NCBI RefSeq assembly: GCF_002272795.1
Contig: NZ_MLAT01000004.1
Coordinates: 62,001-126,000, forward strand
DNA from: Helicobacter sp. 13S00482-2
GTDB taxonomy: Bacteria > Campylobacterota > Campylobacteria > Campylobacterales > Helicobacteraceae
Direction: 5' to 3'
DNA length: 64,000 nt
Positions within the stretch are counted from its first letter, which is position 1. Every line of letters begins with the position of its first letter. Below the pieces are notes generated by a model. That model ran no database searches and was not told where the DNA came from. It saw only the letters and a program-made list of their open reading frames with translations. This document shows, piece after piece, positions 56,661 through 64,000 of this stretch. A program made the translations under genes and the position numbers.

Positions 56661-57340
56661 AAGAAAAATATAAAACTAAGTGTAGTAGTTATAGGATAAG
56701 ATATTACTTCTCCTGTCATCAGAGGAACTTTATTAGGGGCATAAGCATTGACTTCAATAGGAGTATTTGAAGAAAACAAAGGAAATTTGATATTCCAAGA
56801 AATCGCATACCATTCATATTTTAGCCGAAGTCCTAAGTTGCAGTCCATAATAAAAGATATTTTTGTGATTGAACGATCAGGATCATTAGAATCTTTTGTT
56901 TGAAAAATAATACCTAGCCCATCACTTTTACCAAATATACTAGAAAATCTAGCTCCCATATCAAAACCTGTCAATAATGCCAATTCAAGCCCATTAAAGA
57001 ACTTACCACTTTCAAGCACATAATTCGTACCAATAGTAAAAATTCCTTTATTTAAATTCAAATTATTGTTTATTTCTTGAAATACCCCTCCAGAGGTATA
57101 AATCTGAAGACCATTGTATTTATCAAAACTAAACTCCTCGCCGATAGAGAGTTCATAATATGGATAATCATCTGCTCCTTTGGCTTTAAAAATTTCATCT
57201 CCCATATGTGTTAATCTTAGAGTTAAACTATCAGAATTCCAACCAATACCCAACCCTCCAAATGTCTTCATATGAACAGCCATCAAGGGAGTTACTATTA
57301 CAAGCATAAAGAATATCATCACAAATAAAAATTTTTTCAT
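56657..57340 (-). CDS. Exported beta-barrel-like protein, unknown function
   Basis: This 227-residue protein has a signal peptide (1-21, ending LMA) and a mature part made of short beta strands with Gly/Tyr/Phe (TFGGLGIGWNSDSLTLRLTH, LELALLTGFDMGARFSSIFG), closing with LSFIFFL. It is probably an outer-membrane protein. I do not recognise the family. AGGG lies before the ATG, and the 130-bp gap to the divergent recombinase holds a TATTAT-type -10. It forms a two-gene unit with the lipoprotein. Confidence 0.6.
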   Translation of the reverse strand: MKKFLFVMIFFMLVIVTPLMAVHMKTFGGLGIGWNSDSLTLRLTHMGDEIFKAKGADDYPYYELSIGEEFSFDKYNGLQIYTSGGVFQEINNNLNLNKGIFTIGTNYVLESGKFFNGLELALLTGFDMGARFSSIFGKSDGLGIIFQTKDSNDPDRSITKISFIMDCNLGLRLKYEWYAISWNIKFPLFSSNTPIEVNAYAPNKVPLMTGEVISYPITTTLSFIFFL

Positions 57341-57470
57341 TACTAAACCCTAGAAGTCATTTTTTTATCAAAATTCTAAGTAATAATATATTAATTTTGC
57401 TTGATTTTCAATATGAATACAAAATTTTATTGGTTTTGCATTCAAGGTAATATAAAAAAAATCAAATGTA

Positions 57471-58631
57471 GTGAATTTTAGGTGGTTTGAACTGTATTTT
57501 TTACAAAAATACCACTCCATATCATCGCCTGTTCGTGCCAAAAATCGAAAGTTTTTTGACCTACCATATCAAAATAATTTTTCTGGCGAGAAAATATTTT
57601 TTAAGGAGCTTTTAAAAAAATTAGATGCAACGCCCCCAAATTTAGAGTATGTGGAGGCAAATTGGCATAAGTTCTTGAAGATGAACGATACAATAATACC
57701 AAAAGAGTCTCACATAAAAAAGGGTGAAGATTTAAAAGATAGTCCCAAAAATCTTTTTAGGGATTTTGCATTTGAGAGTTTAAAAGCTGGAGAAAATGGT
57801 AGGAGAGCAATAACGCATAAAATATATATTCAGATTTTGCAAAGAGACATTTTGCCTTATTTTGGAGATATGGATATTGCAGAAATCACATCTTTTAAGG
57901 TCAAATCTTGGCAAAATGAGTTATTAAAAAAGATAAAACCACAAAGTTTAAATAACGTAAGAGGGGTTTTGAATATGATTTTTAATGATGCCTTAGCAGA
58001 GGAAATTATCGACAAAAATCCGCTAAGTCTTATCAAAAGACCTAAGGCAGATAAAACAAAGATAAATCCTTTTAGTCTAGAAGAGGTAAAAAACATCATT
58101 GCAGGAGCTGATGGGTGGTTTAAAAACTATCTCACTTTAGCGTTTTTTTGTGGTGCTAGGATTGGAGAGATGTTGGCTCTGAAATGGGAGGATATAGATT
58201 TTGAAAATAATACTATCAGAATTAATAAAGCCATTAGAGATGGAGTTATTAGCAAACCCAAAACTAAAGCTTCTATCAGGGTGATTGATATGCTTCCTAT
58301 CGTTAAAAACGCATTGTTGGAACAATATCAACTAACCAACAATATGGGCAATGTTTTTGTTTCTAAAAGAAATAAAGGTTTTAAAAGTTCTCAGTGCTTA
58401 TTACGTGTGCATTGGTATAGTTTGCTTAGGAAATTAAATATTTCTAAACGGACACTCTATCAGACAAGGCATACCTTTGCTAGTATTATGATTAGCAAGG
58501 GAGAAGATCCTGTATGGGTAGGGTGCAAGATGATGGGACACGAAAATATAGCGATGACCTTATCGGTTTATACCAAATACATTGAGAGCAAAGAAAAACG
58601 AGCGACTTTTTTAAGTGATTTTATTGCTTAA
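57471..58631 (+). CDS. Tyrosine recombinase / phage-type integrase
   Basis: This 386-residue site-specific recombinase has an N-terminal SAM-like core-binding domain (about 90-180, FRDFAFESLKAGENGRRAIT). The catalytic domain has R230 (FFCGARIGEML), the box YQTRHTFAS with R333 and H334 (the usual first His is Y330, as in many phage integrases), H357 (MGHENIAMTLS) and the nucleophile Y367 (SVYTKY). It appears intact. The start is GTG at 57471 without a clear ribosome site, so the true start could be downstream. Other phage or conjugation genes are absent, so it is either a lone relic or the driver of a small islet. Confidence 0.88.
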   Translation: MNFRWFELYFLQKYHSISSPVRAKNRKFFDLPYQNNFSGEKIFFKELLKKLDATPPNLEYVEANWHKFLKMNDTIIPKESHIKKGEDLKDSPKNLFRDFAFESLKAGENGRRAITHKIYIQILQRDILPYFGDMDIAEITSFKVKSWQNELLKKIKPQSLNNVRGVLNMIFNDALAEEIIDKNPLSLIKRPKADKTKINPFSLEEVKNIIAGADGWFKNYLTLAFFCGARIGEMLALKWEDIDFENNTIRINKAIRDGVISKPKTKASIRVIDMLPIVKNALLEQYQLTNNMGNVFVSKRNKGFKSSQCLLRVHWYSLLRKLNISKRTLYQTRHTFASIMISKGEDPVWVGCKMMGHENIAMTLSVYTKYIESKEKRATFLSDFIA

Positions 58632-58645
58632 AGATTTCTAAAGTC

Positions 58646-58666
58646 TGACACAAATGACACAAAATG
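58646..58666. repeat. Right inverted-repeat copy with tandem TGACACAAA
   Basis: TGACACAAATGACACAAAATG is two overlapping TGACACAAA units. Bases 58655-58666 are the inverted match of 55772-55783. It lies 15 bp after the recombinase stop. The rest of the gap up to 58876 is A/T-rich, with only the promoter region of the DUF507 gene. Confidence 0.5.
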
Positions 58667-58876
58667 GCTATTGTTTATATCTCTAAATACCTATTGTTAG
58701 GGGTTTTATTCAATGCTATTTGAAATTATAACTATTCACATATATTTAAAATTTAATATAAATTAAAATTTTATTCATTATTTCATCGAGTTTCCCCAAA
58801 AAATAGCACATCTTTAAATAGAAATTTACTTAAAACTCGCTAAAATCAGGGAATTCATTATTTAAAAGGTGAGCCA

Positions 58877-59428
58877 ATGAAATTAAAACTAACCCATATA
58901 TCGCACGTAGCAAATAAAATAGCATTGGACATTGCAAACTCCAATCTTTTAGAACTTAAAGCACCTCTAGAAAAGATCGCCGATACCGCCAAAATGATTC
59001 TAGAAGAAGATATTAAAAAAGAAGCCGATATTGATCAAAAAGCTAAAAATCTGCTCGAGGACAATCTTGATGAAATTGAATTTATGCGTGCAGATGAAAG
59101 GCAACTTTTTTGGATGATAAAGCGTCAAATAGCCGAGCAAGAAAATTTTCTACTTTCTTGGGAAGATAGATATAGCGATATCTCACATAAAATACTTGAT
59201 GAACTAAGCCTTGAAGGATTTATCAAATTCAGCATATCTGAAAATCTAATCAAAAATATTATTTTCAAATCCATTGATTCTTATTCCAAAATGTATGAAG
59301 AAATTGAAGATGAAGTGATAGAAAAAATCAAAAATTACAAAAGAAAAATCCTTGTAGGTACAGATGAATATGAACTAGTTTTTGAAAAACTATATGAAGA
59401 AGAACTAAAAAGAAAAGGATTTTTATAA
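58877..59428 (+). CDS. DUF507-family cytoplasmic protein
   Basis: This 183-residue acidic helical protein without a signal or membrane segment matches the DUF507 layout. Two similar halves begin KLKLTHISHVANKIALDI and FIKFSISENLIKNIIFKSI and each is followed by Glu/Lys-rich helices. Its function is unknown. It precedes carA with a 1-bp overlap (TAATG), as in H. pylori (HP1236-HP1237, from memory). AAGG lies ten bases before the ATG. Confidence 0.85.
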   Translation: MKLKLTHISHVANKIALDIANSNLLELKAPLEKIADTAKMILEEDIKKEADIDQKAKNLLEDNLDEIEFMRADERQLFWMIKRQIAEQENFLLSWEDRYSDISHKILDELSLEGFIKFSISENLIKNIIFKSIDSYSKMYEEIEDEVIEKIKNYKRKILVGTDEYELVFEKLYEEELKRKGFL

Positions 59429-60546
59429 TGCAAGATGCTTATCTTTATTTTGAAAATGGGCTTTTTTTACAGGCAAAAGCCTTCGGGGCAAATAAAACTA
59501 CAGTGGGGGAAGTTGTTTTCAACACTTCAATGACTGGTTATGAAGAGATCATAACAGATCCAAGCTATGCAGGTCAGTTCATTGTTTTTACAATGCCTGA
59601 GATTGGTATTGTGGGGGTAAATCCTGAAGATATGGAATCAAGAGGAGCTTTTTGCAAAGGAATTATAGTCAGAAACTACAATGAGTTTTATTCAAATTTT
59701 AGAGCAAAAGAAAGTTTAGATAATTTTCTAAAATCTCAAGATATTCTTGGAATCACAGAAGTAGATACAAGATCATTGGCCAAAACCATTCGTAATAATG
59801 GTGCAATGATGATGGTAGCCTCAACTCAAATATCTTCAGCCCACGAACTTAAAAATATTCTCCACAAATCCAAGAAAATCCAAGAAATCAACCTCATTCC
59901 TGAAGTTTCAACGCCAAGCCCATACATACACAAAAGCTCAACTTTTGATTTTAATACCCTTAAATATGCTGACCCTAAAACTAACAAAAAAATCATTGCT
60001 ATTGATTTTGGAATCAAAAGAAACATCCTCAATGAACTTACAGCTACAGGACTTGAAGTAGAAGTAATACCACATAATTTCAAAGCTAGTTTCATTATAG
60101 ATAGATTCAAGAATGGCGAGATTTCTGGAGTATTTTTGTCTAATGGACCAGGTGATCCTCTGATGTTAAAAAATGAAATTTCTGAAATCAAACTTTTGGT
60201 TGAAGCAAAAGTTCCAATGTTCGCAATCTGTCTAGGCCATCAACTCCTCTCAATTGCAAATGGCTATGAGACTTACAAACTAAAATTTGGTCATCACGGC
60301 GGGAATCACCCAGTAAAAAACCTCATCACTCAAAGTGTGGAAATCACATCTCAAAATCACAACTACTCGGTGCCAGAAGAAATTAAAGAAATAGCACAAA
60401 TCACTCATCAAAATCTATTTGATGGGACAATAGAAGGATTGAGATATAAAAATGCTCCCATATTTTCAGTTCAGCACCACCCTGAGGCAAGTCCAGGCCC
60501 AAAAGAATCAAGGAACCTTTTTAGACAATTTGCAGATATGATCTGA
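59428..60546 (+). CDS. carA: Carbamoyl-phosphate synthase small subunit
   Basis: This 372-residue glutaminase subunit supplies ammonia for carbamoyl phosphate in pyrimidine and arginine synthesis. The N-terminal CPSase domain (ANKTTVGEVVFNTSMTGYEE) is followed by a class I amidotransferase domain with the LSNGPGDP motif, nucleophile Cys in FAICLGHQLLS, and His/Glu in SVQHHPEASPGP. The large subunit carB is not adjacent, as is common in this class. Confidence 0.97.
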   Translation: MQDAYLYFENGLFLQAKAFGANKTTVGEVVFNTSMTGYEEIITDPSYAGQFIVFTMPEIGIVGVNPEDMESRGAFCKGIIVRNYNEFYSNFRAKESLDNFLKSQDILGITEVDTRSLAKTIRNNGAMMMVASTQISSAHELKNILHKSKKIQEINLIPEVSTPSPYIHKSSTFDFNTLKYADPKTNKKIIAIDFGIKRNILNELTATGLEVEVIPHNFKASFIIDRFKNGEISGVFLSNGPGDPLMLKNEISEIKLLVEAKVPMFAICLGHQLLSIANGYETYKLKFGHHGGNHPVKNLITQSVEITSQNHNYSVPEEIKEIAQITHQNLFDGTIEGLRYKNAPIFSVQHHPEASPGPKESRNLFRQFADMI

Positions 60547-60813
60547 ATTTATCATAATCTAAAATCGCCATTCAAGAGGGTGCGAACAATGATGTGTTTA
60601 TCTCAAATTTTAGAAAATTTTTAACAATCAAATCGCTTAAAAAAGTGATTCGCCTTTCTTTCCTCCCAATCTATGGGATAAAACTCATGGATTCATCGCC
60701 ATATTTCAATACCCCCAAGAACCCAAACTTGCTAATCATAATAATAGCAAGGTATGCATTTGAAACATTCTCAAGCAATTGATACTAGTCGTTTAATACT
60801 CACTAATTTGAAT
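60547..60813. other. Gap between carA and the convergent small gene; possible terminator at 60631-60650
   Basis: The 267-bp gap has an 8-bp hairpin (AATCGCTT / AAGTGATT, loop AAAA, 60631-60650) followed by pyrimidine-rich sequence, which may end the carA transcript. A 62-codon plus-strand frame (60594-60782, GTG start) has no ribosome site and no recognisable similarity. I see no RNA gene. Confidence 0.4.
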
Positions 60814-61116
60814 CTAAACTTTTATATCTAAAATGTGTGTGCTATGAACCACCTCTTGCTTATCTTCAAGAACTTGATCATCTTTTTTAGCTTTTTTATT
60901 CTCCTTCTCAAAGCTTCCATTTCCTTTTGAATCAGGATTGATAGATTGAGAATCTTCTGTAGGACGAACTTCTTGAATATTTTTGAGCTTATCCTCAAAT
61001 TCTTTTGCAATCACATCTGCCATATCTCCTCTGGCAATTGCATTTGCCTGTTGAGCAGAATTGAGTTGGGAATTTTGATTAATATAGGTGATATTACCAA
61101 TAGGTGAGATTGCCAT
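60814..61116 (-). CDS. Conserved Campylobacterota small protein of unknown function
   Basis: This 100-residue soluble protein has the N-terminal signature MAISPIGNITYINQN and the later EVRPTEDSQSINPDSKG block, which I recall from short hypothetical proteins conserved across Helicobacter and Campylobacter (Cj1497-like). The C-terminal half is Lys/Glu-rich and probably disordered. Its function is unknown. It lies 15 bp after the NFACT gene with AAGGA seven bases before the ATG, so it is the last gene of recN-NFACT. Confidence 0.7.
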   Translation of the reverse strand: MAISPIGNITYINQNSQLNSAQQANAIARGDMADVIAKEFEDKLKNIQEVRPTEDSQSINPDSKGNGSFEKENKKAKKDDQVLEDKQEVVHSTHILDIKV

Positions 61117-61131
61117 TTTTCATCCTTGAAA

Positions 61132-62457
61132 TTATTTTTTATAATGGAAGGTCTGGTGCTTGGCATAAATCACATTTGATCCTTCAATGATTTTCACAAA
61201 CCTTCTCCTAGTATAATCGACACTAAAATTTCCTGTTTGAATTGAATTTATCCCTACAAGTATCTCCCCTGCTTTATGGATAACTTCATCATAAACTTTT
61301 CCTTTTCCGCAATGAATAATCATGTGAGATGATGGGACATCTCGGATATGTAGCCAAATATCATCAGCCTTAGCTTCCTTTAAAAGAGATTGATTTTCTG
61401 CCTTGTTTCTACCTATGGAAACTTTCACTCCTTCAATAAATATGATTTCATACTTAGGAGAAGATTTTCTATTTTGTTTTTTAGGCTCTAAGATAACCAG
61501 ATCCTGAAGATTTTGGATATTTTGAATATAGACATCTTCTTGTCTTAAAAAATCAATTTTATCACTCAAATTCTGAACCTGTATGTGTGTATTTTTGGCT
61601 TTTTTGGTAAGCTTTTTTGCCTCTTTAAACATTATATTAACGCCTTCTTGAGGTGTCCTGATTTCTTTAGGCAAAGCAATATCAACATAAGAACCAGAAA
61701 AATCTTTTACCCTTACTTTAGAAGCAAAATTTTTTATTTCCCTTAAATTTGCAAGTAAGATAGTCGCATTATGTGATAATGTTTGTGCTTTTTGATAGAG
61801 TTCATCCTCTTTAGGAAGCTCGTGCAACAACAATTCTAATTTTTTTATTTTTTTTAAAATTTGGGTGGTGATGATTTCTTTTTTTATTTTTAATTTTTTA
61901 TTTAGATTTTGAGAATAAAAATCTCTAAGCTCAGCAAAAAGCTCTTCATCACTCAAATCTTTTATATCCTCAGTAAGCATGAAATCTCTCTGATCTAAAG
62001 GCTTTAAAAATTCTCCTACACGAACTTCTCTAGAACTCCTATCACTATTGATATGTCTGAGTGCCTCTAAAATAATATTCTTCTCATCTAGCAAAATAAC
62101 ATTGGTATGTTTGCCTGTAAATTCAAATTCTATGATGAATCTAGTATTCTTGTAAGTGCCATTTTGATCGCATTCTAACTTTAAAATTCGATTATTTCCA
62201 TCTATATTCGCACTAATTATTTTAGCTCTGGTGCAAAATTTGGACAAAAACACATCAAAAGGAGCACTATATTTTTTTGCCCCTATGAGGGGATTTGATG
62301 CAAGAAAAATACCACTATTTCCCTTAGTCATATCAAAATAAAATATTTTTTCTTTAAGTTCAACTTTAAGCAGATTGTCATCAATGCGTTTTATATTATG
62401 TATCATCTCTTGGCTACTGAGAAATCTTGCTATATTCTTGAGTAACCATAATTTCAT
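61132..62457 (-). CDS. NFACT/RqcH-like protein (fibronectin-binding-protein family)
   Basis: This 441-residue protein has an N-terminal NFACT-N domain (1-170, with the SREVRVGEFLKPLDQRDF segment), a central coiled coil (190-330) and a C-terminal NFACT-R domain (VKVSIGRNKAENQSLLKEAK and DIWLHIRDVPSSHMIIHCGK). RqcH relatives bind stalled 50S-tRNA complexes and add C-terminal Ala tails in ribosome rescue; older annotation calls them fibronectin-binding. It is shorter than Bacillus RqcH (about 570 residues). It begins 1 bp after the recN stop, as in H. pylori (HP1392-HP1393). Confidence 0.88.
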   Translation of the reverse strand: MKLWLLKNIARFLSSQEMIHNIKRIDDNLLKVELKEKIFYFDMTKGNSGIFLASNPLIGAKKYSAPFDVFLSKFCTRAKIISANIDGNNRILKLECDQNGTYKNTRFIIEFEFTGKHTNVILLDEKNIILEALRHINSDRSSREVRVGEFLKPLDQRDFMLTEDIKDLSDEELFAELRDFYSQNLNKKLKIKKEIITTQILKKIKKLELLLHELPKEDELYQKAQTLSHNATILLANLREIKNFASKVRVKDFSGSYVDIALPKEIRTPQEGVNIMFKEAKKLTKKAKNTHIQVQNLSDKIDFLRQEDVYIQNIQNLQDLVILEPKKQNRKSSPKYEIIFIEGVKVSIGRNKAENQSLLKEAKADDIWLHIRDVPSSHMIIHCGKGKVYDEVIHKAGEILVGINSIQTGNFSVDYTRRRFVKIIEGSNVIYAKHQTFHYKK

Positions 62458-62458
62458 T

Positions 62459-64000
62459 CTATTGACTTTCTTCTAGTCGTTTTTTTGCAAACTCAAGAGC
62501 TTCTTTAGTTATATTCGCTCCACTTATCATCCTGGCCATTTCCTCAATCCTGCCCTCTTTATGAAGTAGCTGCACCTTACTTTTGCCATCTTTTTTAGAA
62601 ACCAAATAATGAGAATCGGCCAAAACAGGCATATGTGGCTGATGAGAAATCGCAAAAATTTGATAAGTTTTTGAAAGAGTTTTGAGCATTTTTGCTACTC
62701 CTTCGCTTTCTTCTCCACTTAAATTCGCATCAATTTCATCTAGGAGTAAAATTCCTTTAGATCCATTGATGAGCGAATCCATACACATCATCACTAATCT
62801 CAATCGATTGTATTCTCCTGAACTTAACACATCAATACTTGTGCCTTCCAAAGTGAGTTCAACTCTCTCCAAACCAGAAAAACACAATTCACAGGGCTTT
62901 AAACTCAAATTAGGTTTTTTTAATAGCAATTGATTGCAAAGTTGTAAAATCTCTTTTTCAAAATCACTGACATAACCACTACGATTCGCACTAATCTTTT
63001 TTGCCATTTCGATGCAAATACCTTTCAATGACTCCATCTGTTTGCATAAAACCTCTTTATCAAAACTCAAATTCTGATAATCCTGAAGATTTTGTTTTTG
63101 ATTTTCTAGATGTGCTAGTGCCTGGCTAATCCCACCATATCTTCTATTGATATCTGAAAGAATAGCGATCCGATCAAGAATCTCTTCAGCATTAAGAGTA
63201 TCTAATTGTTCAAGTTTTTCTTTTTCTTCATCAATGATAGAATTAACCTCCAAAAGAGCTTCTTCAAAAATCATACTTTCTCTTCCCATCAAGTTCAACG
63301 TATGGGAGATTTTAGACACACCCTCTAGTGCGTGTAATGCTTCAGAAATACTTTCTTGAATTTTTTCTTTTTTCGAGAGAATTTTTTTGAGTTCAAGCAA
63401 TCTATCATATTCGCCCTCAACCAAATTCAAACTAGAGATTTTTTGTATCTCAAATTCGGCAAACTCTTTGAGATTTTGAATATTTTTTTCTTTTTCTTGT
63501 AATATTTGTAATTGCTCTTGTGTTTTTAAGAGCTCTTTATGATGAGCGATGAAACCATCTAAAAGTTCCTTATGTGAAATATTTTTTTTAACAATAAAAT
63601 CATCTAAAATTCTCAAAATATTCTCTGTTCTTAATTCATCAACACCTTTTGAAGAAATATGTTTGGCAAATCTAGAAACAAGTTCGCCTAATCGTTTTTT
63701 GGAGATATTGTAACGATTGAGAAAATACCTTGTCTTATCTTTTTTGAGAATACTCAGCACAAGCATACCATCTTCTTGAGTGAATCCAAATTCATCCAAA
63801 TCCACTCCAAACTCATCCAAATAAATATCCAAACTCGCTTCAATCACCTCAGCATTGGCGTCTTTAAGACCAAAAACCCCTAATAAAGATTCTATCAAAA
63901 CAGATTTTCCGCTTCCACTTGCTCCACTAAAAACATTAAATCCATTTTTAAACTCTAAATCCACATCTTCAAATGCTATAGAGTTTTTAATGATGAGTCT
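62459..64000 (-). CDS. recN: DNA repair ATPase RecN (N-terminus just outside the window)
   Basis: An SMC-like ATPase for double-strand break repair. The frame is open to the last base of the window (514 codons; it begins RLIIKNSIAFEDVDLEF), so only a few residues are missing. It has Walker A (FSGASGSGKSVLIESL), long coiled coils, the signature SSGEYNRLRLVMM, Walker B (GILLLDEIDANLSGEE) and the switch His (ISHQPHMPVLAD). A GTG at 63964 is not the start, as conserved RecN sequence lies upstream of it. Confidence 0.93.
   Translation of the reverse strand, partial: RLIIKNSIAFEDVDLEFKNGFNVFSGASGSGKSVLIESLLGVFGLKDANAEVIEASLDIYLDEFGVDLDEFGFTQEDGMLVLSILKKDKTRYFLNRYNISKKRLGELVSRFAKHISSKGVDELRTENILRILDDFIVKKNISHKELLDGFIAHHKELLKTQEQLQILQEKEKNIQNLKEFAEFEIQKISSLNLVEGEYDRLLELKKILSKKEKIQESISEALHALEGVSKISHTLNLMGRESMIFEEALLEVNSIIDEEKEKLEQLDTLNAEEILDRIAILSDINRRYGGISQALAHLENQKQNLQDYQNLSFDKEVLCKQMESLKGICIEMAKKISANRSGYVSDFEKEILQLCNQLLLKKPNLSLKPCELCFSGLERVELTLEGTSIDVLSSGEYNRLRLVMMCMDSLINGSKGILLLDEIDANLSGEESEGVAKMLKTLSKTYQIFAISHQPHMPVLADSHYLVSKKDGKSKVQLLHKEGRIEEMARMISGANITKEALEFAKKRLEESQ

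Noticed and set aside
58664-58723. 19-codon hydrophobic peptide (starts MAIVYISK) after the recombinase, similar in size to type I toxins
   Set aside because: No ribosome site, overlaps the repeat, no antisense promoter visible and no resemblance to the AapA peptides I know.
55622-58876. Intact prophage or integrative conjugative element
   Set aside because: Only a recombinase is present; no structural, replication or transfer genes and no attachment direct repeats were found.
60594-60782. 62-codon plus-strand frame after carA
   Set aside because: GTG start without ribosome site, sequence unlike any known family, within a gap that probably holds a terminator.
63962-63964. GTG as RecN start
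   Set aside because: Twelve conserved upstream residues are in frame to the window edge, so the real start lies just outside.

Overview
The window is strongly A+T-rich and reads as chromosome of a Helicobacter-type member of the Campylobacterota, other than H. pylori. Marker genes are flgE behind a sigma-54 promoter, ccmA/csd1/csd2, chePep, a cytosolic TlpD-type chemoreceptor, the pseudaminic-acid genes pseF-G-H-I, a MaeB-type malic enzyme and a TorA-like reductase. Several blocks keep a gene order I recall from H. pylori: mfd to addA (HP1541-HP1553), argS-tatA-gmk-chePep-nucT and flgH-pse (around HP0319-HP0327), tlpD-KAPA synthase-pbp1A (HP0597-HP0599), DUF507-carA (HP1236-HP1237) and NFACT-recN (HP1392-HP1393). 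These comparisons are from memory, not from a search.

Layout. 1-1761 (-): N-terminal 587 codons of a large repetitive surface protein that runs off the left edge. 2173-8487 (-): flgE, glnA, an NhaC-type antiporter and two tandem DUF1090 proteins. 8554-28226 (-): a nearly gapless run, addA - nhaA - nhaA - yajC - secD - secF - DUF6394 - leuS - lptE - diguanylate cyclase - folC - csd2 - csd1 - ccmA - mfd, covering recombination, sodium/proton exchange, Sec export, LPS assembly, cell shape and repair. 28351-29154 (+): a lone outer-membrane protein. 29192-35038 (-): a four-gene efflux operon, marR - membrane fusion - RND pump - TolC-like, joined by ATGA overlaps and preceded by a short upstream ORF. 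35205-35519 (+): RNase P RNA. 35597-38035 (+): malic enzyme, rsmH and an FtsL-like protein. 38191-41296 (+): a cytochrome c and Tat-exported TorA-like pair. 41534-45611 (-): argS, tatA, gmk and chePep. 45699-46232 (+) nucT and 46226-46672 (-) a YqeY-type protein. 46741-50576 (+): flgH fused in an operon with pseF-G-H-I. 50580-51026 (-): fur. 51213-55621 (+): tlpD, a KAPA-synthase-like enzyme and PBP1A. 55622-58876: an accessory islet. 58877-60546 (+): DUF507 and carA. 60814-64000 (-): a conserved small protein, NFACT and recN (cut by the right edge).

Most of the window is core genome. The accessory part is the islet between pbp1A and the DUF507-carA block. It holds a 3' remnant of an arginine-deiminase-like gene, a C10 tract, a G/C-rich hairpin cluster, two overlapping genes for exported proteins of unknown function (one lipoprotein, one barrel-like) and a tyrosine recombinase. 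A 12-bp inverted repeat flanks it. The other points that stand out are a diguanylate cyclase placed inside the cell-shape/LPS operon, two tandem NhaA antiporters with enlarged and diverged loops, a hairpin that buries the start codon of the NhaC antiporter, a duplicated initiation region with a 20-codon ORF before marR, helically phased repeats upstream of the surface protein, and an A9G11 tract between convergent genes. I did not find CRISPR arrays, tRNAs, rRNAs or insertion sequences.
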